Assembly (NCBI RefSeq): GCF_900129345.1
Contig: NZ_FQVK01000003.1
Span: 152,606 to 216,605 of the forward strand
Reading direction: 5' to 3'
From: Ruegeria intermedia
GTDB lineage: Bacteria; Pseudomonadota; Alphaproteobacteria; Rhodobacterales; Rhodobacteraceae
DNA length: 64,000 nucleotides
The stretch's first letter is position 1; every line of letters starts with the position of its first letter. The notes below the pieces were generated by a model, which was not told the DNA's origin, did not search any database, and was given only the letters and a program-made list of their open reading frames with translations. Made by a program: the position numbers and the translations under genes. Below are positions 55,175 through 64,000 of this stretch, in pieces.

Positions 55175-57415
55175 TCACACCAGCAGGTTGAACTGTTTGT
55201 TGAGCGGCAGGGTCCGGGCGCGCTGGCCGGTCAGATCGAATAGCGCGTTGCCCAGCGCCGGCATCGAGGGTGGCGTTCCGGGCTCGCCCGCGCCGCCCAT
55301 GAAGCGGTTGGTTTCCAGCACCTGAACCTCGACCTGCGGCGCGGTGTGCATGCGCAGCGCGTCATAGTCGGGGAAATTCATCTGCTCGACCTCGCCCTCG
55401 GCAAAGGTGATCTCGCCGTAACAGGCCGCCGACAGGCCATACATCATGCCGCCGAACATCTGCGCCTTGACGTTTTCAGGATCCAGCGCCAGCCCCATGT
55501 CGCAGGCGATCCAGGCCTTGCTGATGCGGATGGTGCCGTCTTCGTCCACCACCTCGATCACCTGCGCGACAGGGGTGCCGAAGCTGTAGGTCAGGGCAAC
55601 GCCGCGGCCCACGCCATCGGGGGTCTTGCCCGTCCAGCCGGACATGTCGCGCACCACCTCAAGGCACCCGGCCGACGGCGCGTGTTCGTCGCGCATCAGC
55701 GCCAGCCGGAACTCCAGCGGGTCGCGGCCGGCCGCGTGAGCCATCTCGTCGATGAAGGTCTTGTGGAAAAAGCCGTTGTGGCTGTTGCCGACCGAGCGCC
55801 AGAAGCCGACCGGAATGTCCAGATCGGCGATGTGGCCGCTCATGCGATAGTTGGGTACCGCGTAGGGCTGGTTGAAGAACCCTTCGACCAGAACCTTGTC
55901 GGGGCCGGCGCCGGGCATGCCGGTCATCCGCTGCATCGCCTGCTGCGTGCAGGATTGCGAGGCGACCTTGCCGTCGATCAGAACCGCCTTGCCGTCCTTG
56001 ACCGCACCGCGCATCCGCGCCATCGCGCCGGGGCGGTAGAAGTCGTGGCGCATATCCTCTTCGCGGCTCCAGGTGGTCTGGACCGGGACATTGGGCATGG
56101 CCATCGCGACCTTGGTGGCGATCACGCTGAAATCGAACTCGGCCCGGCGTCCGAAGCCGCCGCCCAGATAGGTCGTGTAGACTTCGACCGCCTCGGTGTC
56201 CAGACCGGCGGCCTCGGCGATCTTCATCTGCATGAAGGTCGGCGCCTGGTTGCCACCCCAGAATTCCAGCCGGTTGCCCGAGAACAGCGCCGTGCCGTTC
56301 ATCGGTTCCATCGTGGCGTGGGCCAGGTAGGGGACGGTGTATTCGGCCTCGATCACGGTTGCGCCTTCGGGAACGGTGTTGGCATCGCCGTCATCGCGCA
56401 TGGTCGAGTTGGGGGCGGCGTCGAAGGCCTTGGCGATCTCGGCAAAGATGGCGTCGGTTTCGGGGGGATAGGGGGCCTCGCCCCAATCGACCTCGATCGC
56501 CTCGACCGCCTGGTTGGCCAGCCAGGTGTTGGTGGCGATCACCGCAACGCCATTGCCCAGATCGACGATCTCTTCCACGCCCGGCATTGCCTTGGCGGCG
56601 CTGTCGTCAAAGCCATTCATCTGGCCGCCCAGCCTGGGGTTCATCCGAACGCTGGCGAATTTCATGCCGGGCAGGCGCACGTCAACGCCGAACTGCGCGG
56701 TGCCGGTGGCCTTTTCGACCATGTCCAGACGCGGTTGCGTCCGGCCCAGATAGCGCCATTCGGACGGGTCACGCAGGGGCGCCTCGATCGGTTCCATCTG
56801 CGCCACGTCTGCGGCCAGGTCGGTATAGGCGATCTTGGTGCCATCAGGCGCGATGACATGGCCAGAGGCGGTCTTCAACTGGCCGCGGTCCACGCCCAGC
56901 CGATCGGCGGCGGCCTGTTTCAATGTTTCGCGGGCCGAAGCACCAGCCGCGCGCATCCGCTCGAACCCGTCCTTCATCGAGGTCGAGCCGCCGGTGACCT
57001 GCAGGCTGAGCACCTTGCCGATCACGCCCAGGGCCTCGCCCAGGTTGTGCTGGAAGTTCGCGATGTCATAGCCCTTGTTGGGCAGGCTCTCGCCGATCAT
57101 GGCCGAGTTGTAGTAGGCTGCGGCAGCCGGCCCGTGCAGAACGGTGACCTGGTCCAGATCCACGTCCAGTTCCTCGGCGATCAGGGCGGCCCAGGTGGTT
57201 TTGACGCCCTGGCCCATCTCGGCGCGGGGCGCAAACAGGGTCACGCCGTTCCGGTCGATCAGGATGAAGGGGGTCAGGGCCGCTTCGCCCTCGCCCGGCT
57301 TCAGCGGGTTCTTGGCGGGGCGGTTGACGTAATAGACGCCGAAGGCCACGCCACCGACGATGGCGGCGGACCCGATCAGGAAGGTGCGGCGCAGGATTTT
57401 TCCGATGCTGGCCAT
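55175..57415 (-). CDS. molybdopterin-binding oxidoreductase large subunit (IorB/xanthine dehydrogenase family)
   Basis: 746 residues. Molybdenum hydroxylase catalytic subunit of the isoquinoline 1-oxidoreductase / aldehyde dehydrogenase type. A twin-arginine signal (LRRTFLIGSAAIVGGVAFGV) marks periplasmic export. Molybdopterin-binding text YLGGGFGRRAEFDF, SVGNSHNGFFHKTFIDE and the C-terminal GGAGEPGTPPSMPALGNALF, with the catalytic Glu in GEPGT, are present. The two-subunit arrangement without an FAD subunit indicates a cytochrome-coupled enzyme. Its 2Fe-2S partner is encoded 3 bp upstream. Substrate unknown. Confidence 0.88.
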   Translation of the reverse strand: MASIGKILRRTFLIGSAAIVGGVAFGVYYVNRPAKNPLKPGEGEAALTPFILIDRNGVTLFAPRAEMGQGVKTTWAALIAEELDVDLDQVTVLHGPAAAAYYNSAMIGESLPNKGYDIANFQHNLGEALGVIGKVLSLQVTGGSTSMKDGFERMRAAGASARETLKQAAADRLGVDRGQLKTASGHVIAPDGTKIAYTDLAADVAQMEPIEAPLRDPSEWRYLGRTQPRLDMVEKATGTAQFGVDVRLPGMKFASVRMNPRLGGQMNGFDDSAAKAMPGVEEIVDLGNGVAVIATNTWLANQAVEAIEVDWGEAPYPPETDAIFAEIAKAFDAAPNSTMRDDGDANTVPEGATVIEAEYTVPYLAHATMEPMNGTALFSGNRLEFWGGNQAPTFMQMKIAEAAGLDTEAVEVYTTYLGGGFGRRAEFDFSVIATKVAMAMPNVPVQTTWSREEDMRHDFYRPGAMARMRGAVKDGKAVLIDGKVASQSCTQQAMQRMTGMPGAGPDKVLVEGFFNQPYAVPNYRMSGHIADLDIPVGFWRSVGNSHNGFFHKTFIDEMAHAAGRDPLEFRLALMRDEHAPSAGCLEVVRDMSGWTGKTPDGVGRGVALTYSFGTPVAQVIEVVDEDGTIRISKAWIACDMGLALDPENVKAQMFGGMMYGLSAACYGEITFAEGEVEQMNFPDYDALRMHTAPQVEVQVLETNRFMGGAGEPGTPPSMPALGNALFDLTGQRARTLPLNKQFNLLV

Positions 57416-57418
57416 GGA

Positions 57419-57883
57419 TCAGGCCTCCTTCATCTTGGCGGCAGCGTCGTGGATCGCGGCGCGGATACGGGGGTAGGTGCCACAGCGGCACAGGTTGCCC
57501 TGCATCGCCTCGTCGATTTCTTCGTCAGAGGGGGCGGGGTTTTCGGCCAGCAGCGCGGCGGCCTGCATGATCTGCCCCGACTGGCAATAGCCGCATTGCG
57601 CGACCTGGTGGTCGACCCAGGCCTGCTGGATCGTGGCCAGGTTGTCGGGCGTCCCCAACCCTTCGATCGTGGTGACCTCGCCCCAGACATCGGACAGGGC
57701 AACCTGGCACGAGCGGACGGCCTCGCCATCGATCTGCACCGTGCAGGCTCCGCAGGCGGCCACTCCGCAGCCGAACTTGGTTCCGGTCAGGCCCACCTCG
57801 TCGCGCAGCACCCACAGAAGGGGGACATCGTCGGGCAGATCGACCTGATGTGGCTTTCCGTTGATCGTCAGCGTGGTCGCCAT
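57419..57883 (-). CDS. 2Fe-2S subunit of the molybdenum hydroxylase
   Basis: 154 residues. The N-terminal plant-type ferredoxin domain has [12 protein letters not shown] and SCQVAL; the C-terminal helical domain binds the second cluster through [16 protein letters not shown] and [12 protein letters not shown]. Transfers electrons from the molybdenum site. The ATG at 57883 has GAGG upstream. No Tat signal, so it would be co-exported with the large subunit. First gene of a two-gene operon diverging from the TetR gene. Confidence 0.92.
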   Translation of the reverse strand: MATTLTINGKPHQVDLPDDVPLLWVLRDEVGLTGTKFGCGVAACGACTVQIDGEAVRSCQVALSDVWGEVTTIEGLGTPDNLATIQQAWVDHQVAQCGYCQSGQIMQAAALLAENPAPSDEEIDEAMQGNLCRCGTYPRIRAAIHDAAAKMKEA

Positions 57884-57913
57884 GGCGCACCTCTTTTGGC
57901 TGTGGCTGGTTTC

Positions 57914-57937
57914 TGACATAATTGATGAAAAATGTCA
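57914..57937. promoter_or_regulatory. TGACAT inverted repeat, possible second operator
   Basis: TGACAT (57914-57919) and ATGTCA (57932-57937) form an inverted repeat with a 12-bp spacer. It covers the candidate -10 region of the oxidoreductase promoter. Confidence 0.4.
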
Positions 57938-57946
57938 GTACGTCAA
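57918..57946 (-). promoter_or_regulatory. candidate promoter of the oxidoreductase operon
   Basis: On the minus strand TTGACG (57946-57941) and AATTAT (57923-57918) lie 17 bp apart, 35 bp upstream of the 2Fe-2S subunit start. Confidence 0.45.
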
Positions 57947-57947
57947 T

Positions 57948-57971
57948 TGACAATTTCGCGCGAAACTGTCA
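57948..57971. promoter_or_regulatory. 24-bp palindromic TetR operator
   Basis: TGACA-A-TTTCGCGCGAAA-C-TGTCA is a palindrome with one mismatched pair. It includes the perfect 12-mer TTTCGCGCGAAA (57954-57965) and is flanked by the perfect GTCAATTGAC (57942-57951). It lies 12 bp before the TetR start in the divergent intergenic region, the usual place for a TetR site. Confidence 0.6.
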
Positions 57972-57982
57972 GAGGTCAATTC

Positions 57983-58561
57983 ATGGCGGAAAAACTGGAT
58001 GATACACGGGCAAAGGCGATCCTGACTTCGGCGTTTCAGGCCTTTTCCGCCTATGGGTTCCGCAAGACCTCGATGGATGACATAGCGCGTGGCGCGGGCA
58101 TGTCCCGTCCGGCGGTCTATCTGCATTACAAGAACAAAGAGGCCATCGTCCGCAGCCTGACGCAGGCGCATTACGCCGAGAAGATCGCGGCGGTGGCGCA
58201 GGCGCTGCAGGGCGACGGAACGGTGTCCGAGATTCTGGCGCAGGCGATTGACGCGCAGATCGCCGGGATGTCGGCGATCCTGGCCTCGCCGCATGGGCTT
58301 GAGATGCTGGATACCAGCAAGTCCACCGCTGCCGACATCGTGGCCGAGGGTGAGGCGGCGCTGGCGGATCTCTACGCTGAATGGCTAAAGCGCGAACTGG
58401 CGGCCGGTCGCGTGCGCCTGCCGGACGGACCGGCCGAGACCGCGCGGACCATCACCGCCGCGCTGAAGGGGATCAAGATGACCGCCTCGAACGCCGAGGA
58501 GTTCGAGCAGCGCATCGCTCAGTTGGCCGCGTTGATCGGCGCAGGGCTTGAGGTCAGGTAA
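57983..58561 (+). CDS. TetR/AcrR family transcriptional regulator
   Basis: 192 residues. The N-terminal helix-turn-helix (AILTSAFQAFSAYGFRKTSM, MDDIARGAGMSRPAVYLHYK, NKEAIVRSL) spans about residues 10-60; the C-terminal ligand domain is helical and variable. Divergent from the molybdenum hydroxylase operon with palindromes between them, so it probably controls that operon and itself. The inducer may be the enzyme's substrate. The ATG at 57983 is chosen by the domain boundary. The last 8 bp overlap the convergent kynureninase gene. Confidence 0.9.
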   Translation: MAEKLDDTRAKAILTSAFQAFSAYGFRKTSMDDIARGAGMSRPAVYLHYKNKEAIVRSLTQAHYAEKIAAVAQALQGDGTVSEILAQAIDAQIAGMSAILASPHGLEMLDTSKSTAADIVAEGEAALADLYAEWLKRELAAGRVRLPDGPAETARTITAALKGIKMTASNAEEFEQRIAQLAALIGAGLEVR

Positions 58562-59747
58562 CTCGCTGTCGGATCTTGAATTCCGGTTTGTCCCACAAAC
58601 GGTTCTGCATGATGTCGGTCAGGATTTCGACGGCGCGCGTCACGTCGCCTTCGTCGATATACAGCGGCGTGAAGCCGAACCGCATGATGTCGGGCGCGCG
58701 GAAATCCCCGATCACGCCGCGGGCGATCAGGGCCTGCATCACCGCGTACCCGTCGGCAAACCGGAACGAGACCTGGCTGCCGCGCATCGCGGGGGCGCGG
58801 GGGCTGGCCAGTTCCAGATCGGGGCAGGTGGCCTCGACCTGCTGGATGAATTGTTCGGTCAGGGCGATGGACTTGGCGCGCACATCATCCATGTCGGCCA
58901 TGTCCCAGATATCCATCGCCGCAGCCAGCGCGGTCATCTGGATCACCGGGGGCGTGCCGACACGCATGCGCTCGATGCCTGCGCCAGGGCGATAGTCCAG
59001 GTCGAAGGCAAACGGCGCCTCGTGCCCCAGCCAGCCCGACAGGGCCGGGCGCGCGGTGTCGGCCCATTTCGGCGCGACATAGATGAAGGCCGGGGCGCCC
59101 GGACCGCCGTTGAGGTATTTGTAGGTGCACCCCACCGCGAAATCGGCGTTGCACCCGGCCAGGTCCACCGGGATGGCCCCGGCAGAGTGGGCCAGATCCC
59201 ACACGGTAATGACGCCTCGCGCATGGGCCAGATCGGTCAGCGCCTTCATGTCATGCCGGCGGCCGGTGCGATAGTCGACCTCGGTCAGCATCAGCACGGC
59301 GATTTCGTCGGTGATGTGTTCGGCCACGGCCTCGGGGTCCACGACCCTCAGTTCGTACTCTTCGCCCAGCGAGCGCAGCAGTCCGTCAGCCATGTAGAGA
59401 TCGGAAGGGAAGTTGCCATTGTCCGACAGGACCACCTTGCGCCCCGGGTTCAGCTCCAATGCCGAGGCAACCGCCTGATAGACCTTGATCGACAGCGTGT
59501 CGCCCACCACGACCGTGCCGGGCGCGGCGCCGATCAGGCGGCCGATCCGATCGCCCAGATCGGTCGGCATGCCCATCCACCCGGCCTTGTTCCACCCGGT
59601 GATCAGCATCCGGCCCCATTCCTCGGTCAGCATCTTCTGCACCTTCGCGGCCGCCGCCTTGGGCAGGGGGCCCAGCGAGTTGCCGTCAAGGTACAGCACG
59701 CCTTCCGGCAGGTGGAACATGGCTTTGGTGGCGGCGAAATCGGTCAT
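58554..59747 (-). CDS. kynU: kynureninase
   Basis: 397 residues. PLP-dependent hydrolase cleaving kynurenine to anthranilate and alanine in tryptophan breakdown. LYLDGNSLGPLPKAA at the N-terminus, VWDLAHSAGAIPVDL (PLP-binding Asp), and CTYKYLNGGPGAPAF with the Schiff-base Lys near residue 207. RFGFTPLYIDEGDV at the C-terminus is also diagnostic. The ATG at 59745-59747 gives the usual start; the frame upstream is non-coding. No other kyn gene is in the window. Confidence 0.94.
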   Translation of the reverse strand: MTDFAATKAMFHLPEGVLYLDGNSLGPLPKAAAAKVQKMLTEEWGRMLITGWNKAGWMGMPTDLGDRIGRLIGAAPGTVVVGDTLSIKVYQAVASALELNPGRKVVLSDNGNFPSDLYMADGLLRSLGEEYELRVVDPEAVAEHITDEIAVLMLTEVDYRTGRRHDMKALTDLAHARGVITVWDLAHSAGAIPVDLAGCNADFAVGCTYKYLNGGPGAPAFIYVAPKWADTARPALSGWLGHEAPFAFDLDYRPGAGIERMRVGTPPVIQMTALAAAMDIWDMADMDDVRAKSIALTEQFIQQVEATCPDLELASPRAPAMRGSQVSFRFADGYAVMQALIARGVIGDFRAPDIMRFGFTPLYIDEGDVTRAVEILTDIMQNRLWDKPEFKIRQRVT

Positions 59748-59947
59748 GCTGGTTCTCTGTGTTTGTGCATCTTTGAACCGGGGGTATCGGATCGACGCGG
59801 ACCTGTCCACGATCGGGTTTTCGTGGATCGATGGCCCGATTTCGGGTTGCGACACCTTGGAGTTTTGCCATCCTGTCCTGAAAACGGTAGGACGTAAGCC
59901 GGAAGCGACAATCCGCCGGTGTCTGTCGCAACGACGAAGGGATGCGA

Positions 59948-60397
59948 ATGCGCCGTATCGACTTACCGCCACTGTGGCTTGTGGGCTTTGCGGCGCTGGC
60001 CTGGGTGCAGGGCCGCTATCTGTCGTTCGGCTTGTCACTGGAAGGCTGGTTCACCGATCTGCTGAGCGGGCTGCTGATCGGTGGAGGCATCCTGCTGGCC
60101 ATTCTGGCTATCGTTGAATTCCGCCGCCACCGTACGACGGTCATTCCGCATGAAACACCTTCGGCGCTGGTGCAGTCGGGCATCTACAAGCGCAGCCGCA
60201 ATCCGATCTATCTGGGCGATGTCCTGATCCTTGCCGGGTTGATCCTGCGCTTCGATGCGGTGCTGTCGCTGGTGTTGGTTCCGGTCTTCGTCTGGGTGCT
60301 TGAACGGCGGTTCATCCTGCCCGAGGAAAACCGTCTGCGCCGCACCTTCCGCGCGGATTTCGCGCGCTACGAACGCAAAACCCGGCGCTGGATCTGA
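59948..60397 (+). CDS. isoprenylcysteine carboxyl-methyltransferase-like membrane protein
   Basis: 149 residues with three or four membrane helices (LPPLWLVGFAALAWVQG, LLIGGGILLAILAIVEF, DVLILAGLILRFDAVLSLVL). The C-terminal half carries the ICMT/PEMT signature: SGIYKRSRNPIYLGD, then RFILPEENRLRRTF and FARYERKTRRWI, with the SAM-binding RxP and the Glu of the EE pair. Bacterial members methylate unknown substrates. ATG 59948 has AAGGG 6 nt upstream; ATG 59942 is the alternative. Divergent from kynU by 200 bp. Confidence 0.82.
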   Translation: MRRIDLPPLWLVGFAALAWVQGRYLSFGLSLEGWFTDLLSGLLIGGGILLAILAIVEFRRHRTTVIPHETPSALVQSGIYKRSRNPIYLGDVLILAGLILRFDAVLSLVLVPVFVWVLERRFILPEENRLRRTFRADFARYERKTRRWI

Positions 60398-60527
60398 GAT
60401 GCGCCGACCCGTGACACAACGTAATGAATGCTGCACTTGCGAAATAATGTTGCGCGAGATACATGATTGCTTGACAGGAAATACCGACCAGCCGCTCGAA
60501 CAGAGTGATAATTAGGGGGACTTGCCG

Positions 60528-62096
60528 GTGAAAATAGGCACGCCAAAGGAAATACTGAAGGGCGAGAACCGGGTCGCGATGACTCCGGAGTCGGCCGTTC
60601 AGTTGCAGAAACTGGGCTATGACTGCGCGATCGAGAAAGGGGCCGGTGCGGCCGCCGGGTTCTCGGACGAGGCATACGAGGCCGTCGGGGTCGAGATCGT
60701 CAAGACCGCCGCCGCGCTCTGGAAAACGGCCGACATCATCGCCAAGGTGCGCGTGCCCACCGAGACCGAACTCAAGCGGTTGACCAAGGGCAAGACGCTG
60801 ATCTCGTTCTTCAACCCGGCCGGGAACGAAGAAGGAATGGAACTGGCCAAGGAAAAGGGCGCCAACGTCATCGCGATGGAGATGGTGCCGCGCATCAGCC
60901 GGGCCCAGAAGATGGACGCGCTGTCGTCGATGGCCAACATCGCCGGCTACCGTGCGGTGATCGAGGCGGGCAACAACTTTGGCCGTTTCTTCACCGGTCA
61001 GGTGACGGCCGCGGGCAAGGTGCCGCCGGCCAAGGTTCTGGTGGTCGGCGCCGGCGTGGCCGGTCTGGCCGCGATCGGCACGGCCGTCAGCCTGGGTGCC
61101 GTGGTCTATGCGTTCGACGTGCGCCCCGAAGTGGCCGAGCAGGTCGAGTCCATGGGGGCCGAGTTCGTCTATCTGGATTTCCAGGACGATCAGGACGGCG
61201 CGGAAACCGGCGGATATGCCAAGCCCTCCAGCCCCGAGTTCCGCGAGGCGCAGCTGGCCAAGTTCCGCGAGTTGGCGCCCGAGATGGACATCGTCATCAC
61301 CACGGCGCTGATCCCCAACCGCGAGGCGCCCGAGCTTTGGACCGAGGACATGGTCCAATCGATGAAACGCGGCTCGGTCATCGTGGACCTGGCCGCCGAG
61401 AAGGGCGGCAACTGCAAACTGACCGTGCCGGATGAAAAGATCGTCACCGACAACGGCGTGACCATCATCGGCTATACCGACTTCCCCAGCCGCATGGCGA
61501 CGCAGGCCTCGATGCTGTACGCGACCAACATCCGGCACATGATGACCGATCTGACGCCCAACAAGGACGGGCAGATCGTTCACGACATGGAAGACGACGT
61601 GATCCGCGGTGCGACCGTGGTCTATCAGGGCGAGATCACCTTCCCGCCACCACCGCCCAAGGTGCAGGCCATCGCGGCCAAACCCAAGGCCGAGGTCAAG
61701 GAACTGACGCCCGAAGAAAAGCGCGCGCAAGAGATCGCGGCCTTCAAGGCGCAGACCAAGCAGCAGGTAACACTTCTGGGCGTGGGCGGGGCGCTGATGC
61801 TGCTGGTGGGGCTGGTGGCTCCGGCCAGCTTCATGCAGCATTTCATCGTCTTCGTGCTGTCGGTCTTCGTGGGCTTCCAGGTGATCTGGAACGTCAGCCA
61901 CAGCCTGCACACGCCGTTGATGGCGATCACCAACGCGATTTCCTCGATCATCATCGTGGGCGCGTTGATGCAGATCGGGTCGGGGTCTTTCCTCGTCATT
62001 CTGCTGGCGGCGCTGTCGATCTTCATGGCCGGGATCAACATCTTCGGCGGTTTCCTCGTAACCCGGCGCATGCTCGCCATGTTCCAGAAATCTTAA
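60528..62096 (+). CDS. pntA: NAD(P) transhydrogenase subunit alpha
   Basis: 522 residues from a GTG. Membrane enzyme coupling hydride transfer from NADH to NADP+ to proton flow. N-terminal domain I resembles alanine dehydrogenase: [19 protein letters not shown] (key part KIGTPKE), [20 protein letters not shown] (NAD-binding) and [14 protein letters not shown] Pro/Lys-rich linker (about 375-400) leads to four membrane helices. The GTG at 60528 has GGGGGA 7 nt upstream and gives MKIGTPKE; TTG 60522 is too close to it. Domain I and the membrane part are in one chain, unlike species with split PntAA/PntAB. pntB follows by 13 bp. Confidence 0.96.
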   Translation: MKIGTPKEILKGENRVAMTPESAVQLQKLGYDCAIEKGAGAAAGFSDEAYEAVGVEIVKTAAALWKTADIIAKVRVPTETELKRLTKGKTLISFFNPAGNEEGMELAKEKGANVIAMEMVPRISRAQKMDALSSMANIAGYRAVIEAGNNFGRFFTGQVTAAGKVPPAKVLVVGAGVAGLAAIGTAVSLGAVVYAFDVRPEVAEQVESMGAEFVYLDFQDDQDGAETGGYAKPSSPEFREAQLAKFRELAPEMDIVITTALIPNREAPELWTEDMVQSMKRGSVIVDLAAEKGGNCKLTVPDEKIVTDNGVTIIGYTDFPSRMATQASMLYATNIRHMMTDLTPNKDGQIVHDMEDDVIRGATVVYQGEITFPPPPPKVQAIAAKPKAEVKELTPEEKRAQEIAAFKAQTKQQVTLLGVGGALMLLVGLVAPASFMQHFIVFVLSVFVGFQVIWNVSHSLHTPLMAITNAISSIIIVGALMQIGSGSFLVILLAALSIFMAGINIFGGFLVTRRMLAMFQKS

Positions 62097-62109
62097 GGAG
62101 GCCGGGCAC

Positions 62110-63564
62110 ATGGAATTTGGCTTCACCACTGCCGCCTATGTCGTTGCGGCTGTTCTGTTCATTCTTTCGCTCGGCGGCCTGTCGAACCAGGAAAGCGCCA
62201 AGCGCGCGGTCTGGTACGGCATCGTCGGCATGGCGCTGGCGGTCTTTGCCACGCTGGTCGGTCCCGGATCGGGGCTGTGGCTGCTGTCGCTGCTGCTGAT
62301 CATCGGCGGTGGTCTGATCGGTCAATACGTGGCGCAGCGCGTCCAGATGACCGAGATGCCGCAGCTTGTGGCCGCCATGCACTCTCTGGTGGGTCTGGCG
62401 GCGGTTTTCGTCGGCTACAACGCCCATTTCGAGATCAAGAACGTCGCCGAAGTCTTTGCGATCGTTGACGCGGCCAAGGATGCCGACCTGTCGGATCTGG
62501 GCGCCTTCGCGAAACTGATCGCCAAGAAAACCCCGGCCGAACTGGCCATTCTGCATGTCGAGCTGTTCCTGGGCATCTTCATCGGTGCGATCACCTTTAC
62601 CGGTTCGGTCGTGGCCTATGGCAAGCTGGCCGGCAAGGTCACCTCGGCGGCCACCAAACTGCCGGGCGGGCATGCGCTGAATGCGGCGGCGGCGGGCCTG
62701 TCGCTGATCTGCCTGATCTGGTATTTCAGCACCGGCGGCTTCTTCCCGCTGTTCCTGATGACCCTCGCGGCGCTGTTCATCGGCTATCACCTGATCATGG
62801 GCATCGGCGGCGCCGACATGCCGGTGGTGGTGTCGATGCTGAACAGCTACTCGGGCTGGGCGGCGGCGGCGATCGGTTTCAGCCTGGGCAATGACCTGCT
62901 GATCGTGGTCGGCGCGCTGGTCGGCTCTTCGGGTGCGATCCTGTCCTACATCATGTGCAAGGCGATGAACCGCCATTTCGTCAGCGTGATCCTGGGCGGT
63001 TTCGGCGGCCCGCAGGGCGAACAGATGGCCGTGGAAGGCGAACAGGTGGCCATCGACGCCGAAGGTGTCGCCGCGGCGCTGAACGATGCCGACAGCATCA
63101 TCATCGTTCCGGGCTATGGCATGGCGGTGGCGCAGGCGCAGCAATCGGTCAGTGAACTGGTGCGCAAGCTGCGCGCCAAGGGCAAGAACGTGCGCTTTGC
63201 CATCCACCCCGTTGCGGGCCGCCTGCCGGGCCACATGAACGTGCTGCTGGCCGAGGCCAAGGTGCCCTATGACATCGTGCTGGAGATGGACGAGATCAAC
63301 GACGATTTCCCGGACACTGACGTTGTCATCGTCATCGGCTCGAACGACATCGTGAACCCGGCCGCGCAAGAGGATCCGAACTCGCCCATCGCGGGAATGC
63401 CGGTTCTCGAAGTGTGGAAGGCCAAGCAGGTGATCGTCTCGAAACGCGGGCAGGGCACCGGGTATTCGGGCATCGAAAACCCGCTGTTCTACAAGGAAAA
63501 CACTCGCATGTTCTATGGCGACGCCAAGCAGTCGCTGGACAAGCTGCTGCCTCTGATCGACTGA
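62110..63564 (+). CDS. pntB: NAD(P) transhydrogenase subunit beta
   Basis: 484 residues. Membrane domain II (about nine helices, residues 1-270) plus NADP(H)-binding domain [52 protein letters not shown] and [18 protein letters not shown]. Partner of PntA in the same operon, with an AAGGAGG ribosome-binding site. Supplies NADPH at the expense of proton-motive force. Length and motifs are normal. Confidence 0.97.
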   Translation: MEFGFTTAAYVVAAVLFILSLGGLSNQESAKRAVWYGIVGMALAVFATLVGPGSGLWLLSLLLIIGGGLIGQYVAQRVQMTEMPQLVAAMHSLVGLAAVFVGYNAHFEIKNVAEVFAIVDAAKDADLSDLGAFAKLIAKKTPAELAILHVELFLGIFIGAITFTGSVVAYGKLAGKVTSAATKLPGGHALNAAAAGLSLICLIWYFSTGGFFPLFLMTLAALFIGYHLIMGIGGADMPVVVSMLNSYSGWAAAAIGFSLGNDLLIVVGALVGSSGAILSYIMCKAMNRHFVSVILGGFGGPQGEQMAVEGEQVAIDAEGVAAALNDADSIIIVPGYGMAVAQAQQSVSELVRKLRAKGKNVRFAIHPVAGRLPGHMNVLLAEAKVPYDIVLEMDEINDDFPDTDVVIVIGSNDIVNPAAQEDPNSPIAGMPVLEVWKAKQVIVSKRGQGTGYSGIENPLFYKENTRMFYGDAKQSLDKLLPLID

Positions 63565-63621
63565 TCTGCGGCTGTGATCCAAGAAAAAGGCGCCCATTGC
63601 GGGCCAGCCGTTTACTTAATC

Positions 63622-63649
63622 GTAGCCGCGACGAGAACGTCGCGGCTAC
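63622..63649. terminator. 12-bp hairpin after pntB
   Basis: GTAGCCGCGACG (63622-63633) / CGTCGCGGCTAC (63638-63649) with an AGAA tetraloop. The plus-strand tail is only ATTTCG, and the stop codon of the minus-strand ORF lies inside the right arm. A terminator shared by both directions is plausible but the T-tracts are poor. Confidence 0.5.
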
Positions 63650-63999
63650 ATTTCGTATGGCGGTGTGAAGAACCCGCAGGCAGTGGCGTCCGAGGATAAA
63701 AAAATAGCCCGCGAAAACCTCCGCAGGCCATAATCTCGAAATCTTTTTTGAGTCGAACTATCGAGGGATTGCGGCAGACATGCCGCGTCCAGGTCATCGA
63801 GGTTGATGTCGTTCCCGGATTTCAAAATATCGTAGATCATGTTGGTCAGGATACCAAGCCCCTGCTTGTCCGACTTCAAGAGCAATGATGCCAAAGCGTT
63901 GTTGGAGGTCATTGCTCGAACCACGGCACCCTGAACGGCGCCGGGAAGATTTCCCTTTAGTGCTTGTTCCTTTGTATTCTTGTCTATCTGCGCCCGCAC
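63646..63999 (-). CDS. partial ORF at window edge, possible restriction/helicase C-terminus
   Basis: 117 codons, open at the right edge, so its start is not seen. Text such as QIDKNTKEQALKGNLPGAVQ, SNNALASLLLKSDKQGLGIL and MIYDILKSGNDINLDD has a loose resemblance, from memory, to C-terminal tails of type I restriction R subunits or related helicases; no motif proves this. Composition is less GC-rich than pntAB. The last residues, inside the hairpin, are dubious. It may mark the start of an accessory region beyond the window. Confidence 0.35.
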   Translation of the reverse strand: MRAQIDKNTKEQALKGNLPGAVQGAVVRAMTSNNALASLLLKSDKQGLGILTNMIYDILKSGNDINLDDLDAACLPQSLDSSTQKRFRDYGLRRFSRAIFLSSDATACGFFTPPYEM

Positions 64000-64000
64000 G

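Noticed and set aside
55346..57916. 856-codon open frame on the plus strand
   Set aside because: Antisense shadow of the molybdenum hydroxylase genes; His/Gly/Leu/Gln-rich with no recognisable domain.
60471..60499. TTGACA as -35 box of the pntAB promoter
   Set aside because: No acceptable -10 hexamer at 15-19 bp spacing (17 bp downstream reads GCTCGA). The promoter was left unassigned.

Overview
The window is high-GC chromosomal DNA of an alphaproteobacterium, almost certainly a member of the Rhodobacteraceae / Roseobacter group. The evidence is the gene families and their order: DUF2484 proteins inside the division cluster, the bolA / J-domain / cobS / cobT block, PntAB, and a DUF1127 gene followed by anti-Shine-Dalgarno hairpins as in Rhodobacter. 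No mobile element, CRISPR array, rRNA or tRNA was found.

Layout. 1-3863 (minus): pyruvate carboxylase (cut by the left edge) and an FMN-dependent L-lactate dehydrogenase. 4025-6501 (plus): a UvrD/PcrA helicase with its terminator. 6509-7257 (minus): a small DUF1127 protein followed by eight hairpins with CCTCCTCC loops, which I read as four tandem CcsR/'cuckoo' sRNAs. 7258-8084: a gene-free leader with three clusters of TGGGA repeats spaced about 10 bp (MraZ boxes) and a strong intrinsic terminator just before mraZ, matching the UpsM leader sRNA of Rhodobacter.

8085-30291 (plus): the complete dcw cluster: mraZ-rsmH-ftsL-ftsI-murE-murF-mraY-murD-ftsW-murG-murC-murB-ddl-ftsQ-ftsA-ftsZ. It is interrupted by a convergent lipoprotein / flavoprotein pair (17401-18956), three small membrane-protein genes (22828-23657) and, between ftsA and ftsZ, a small secreted-protein gene broken by an in-frame TAG. 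lpxC, bamD and recN follow, so peptidoglycan precursors, divisome, lipid A and outer-membrane assembly genes are contiguous.

34181-48794: a ClC antiporter, DUF427, aminopeptidase P, cobT/cobS (aerobic cobalamin cobaltochelatase), a J-domain protein, BolA, a frameshifted acyltransferase, a DUF4177 protein, peptidase T, gatB and two uncharacterised genes. 48791-55171: pepN, malate synthase G with a GlcG-like partner, and a class-I glutamine-amidotransferase-like hydrolase. 55175-58561: a two-subunit molybdenum hydroxylase diverging from a TetR regulator around a 24-bp palindrome. 58554-63649: kynureninase, an isoprenylcysteine-methyltransferase-like membrane protein, and pntA-pntB (proton-translocating transhydrogenase). 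The right end carries a partial ORF of different composition.

The strongest non-coding signals are the sRNA hairpin array, whose A.C mismatches on the plus strand all become G.U pairs on the minus strand, and the MraZ-box / terminator leader. Both match systems described in Rhodobacter, so I do not claim a wholly new system. The unexplained items are the two disrupted genes, a nested inverted repeat abutting the ftsZ promoter, and the right-edge ORF.
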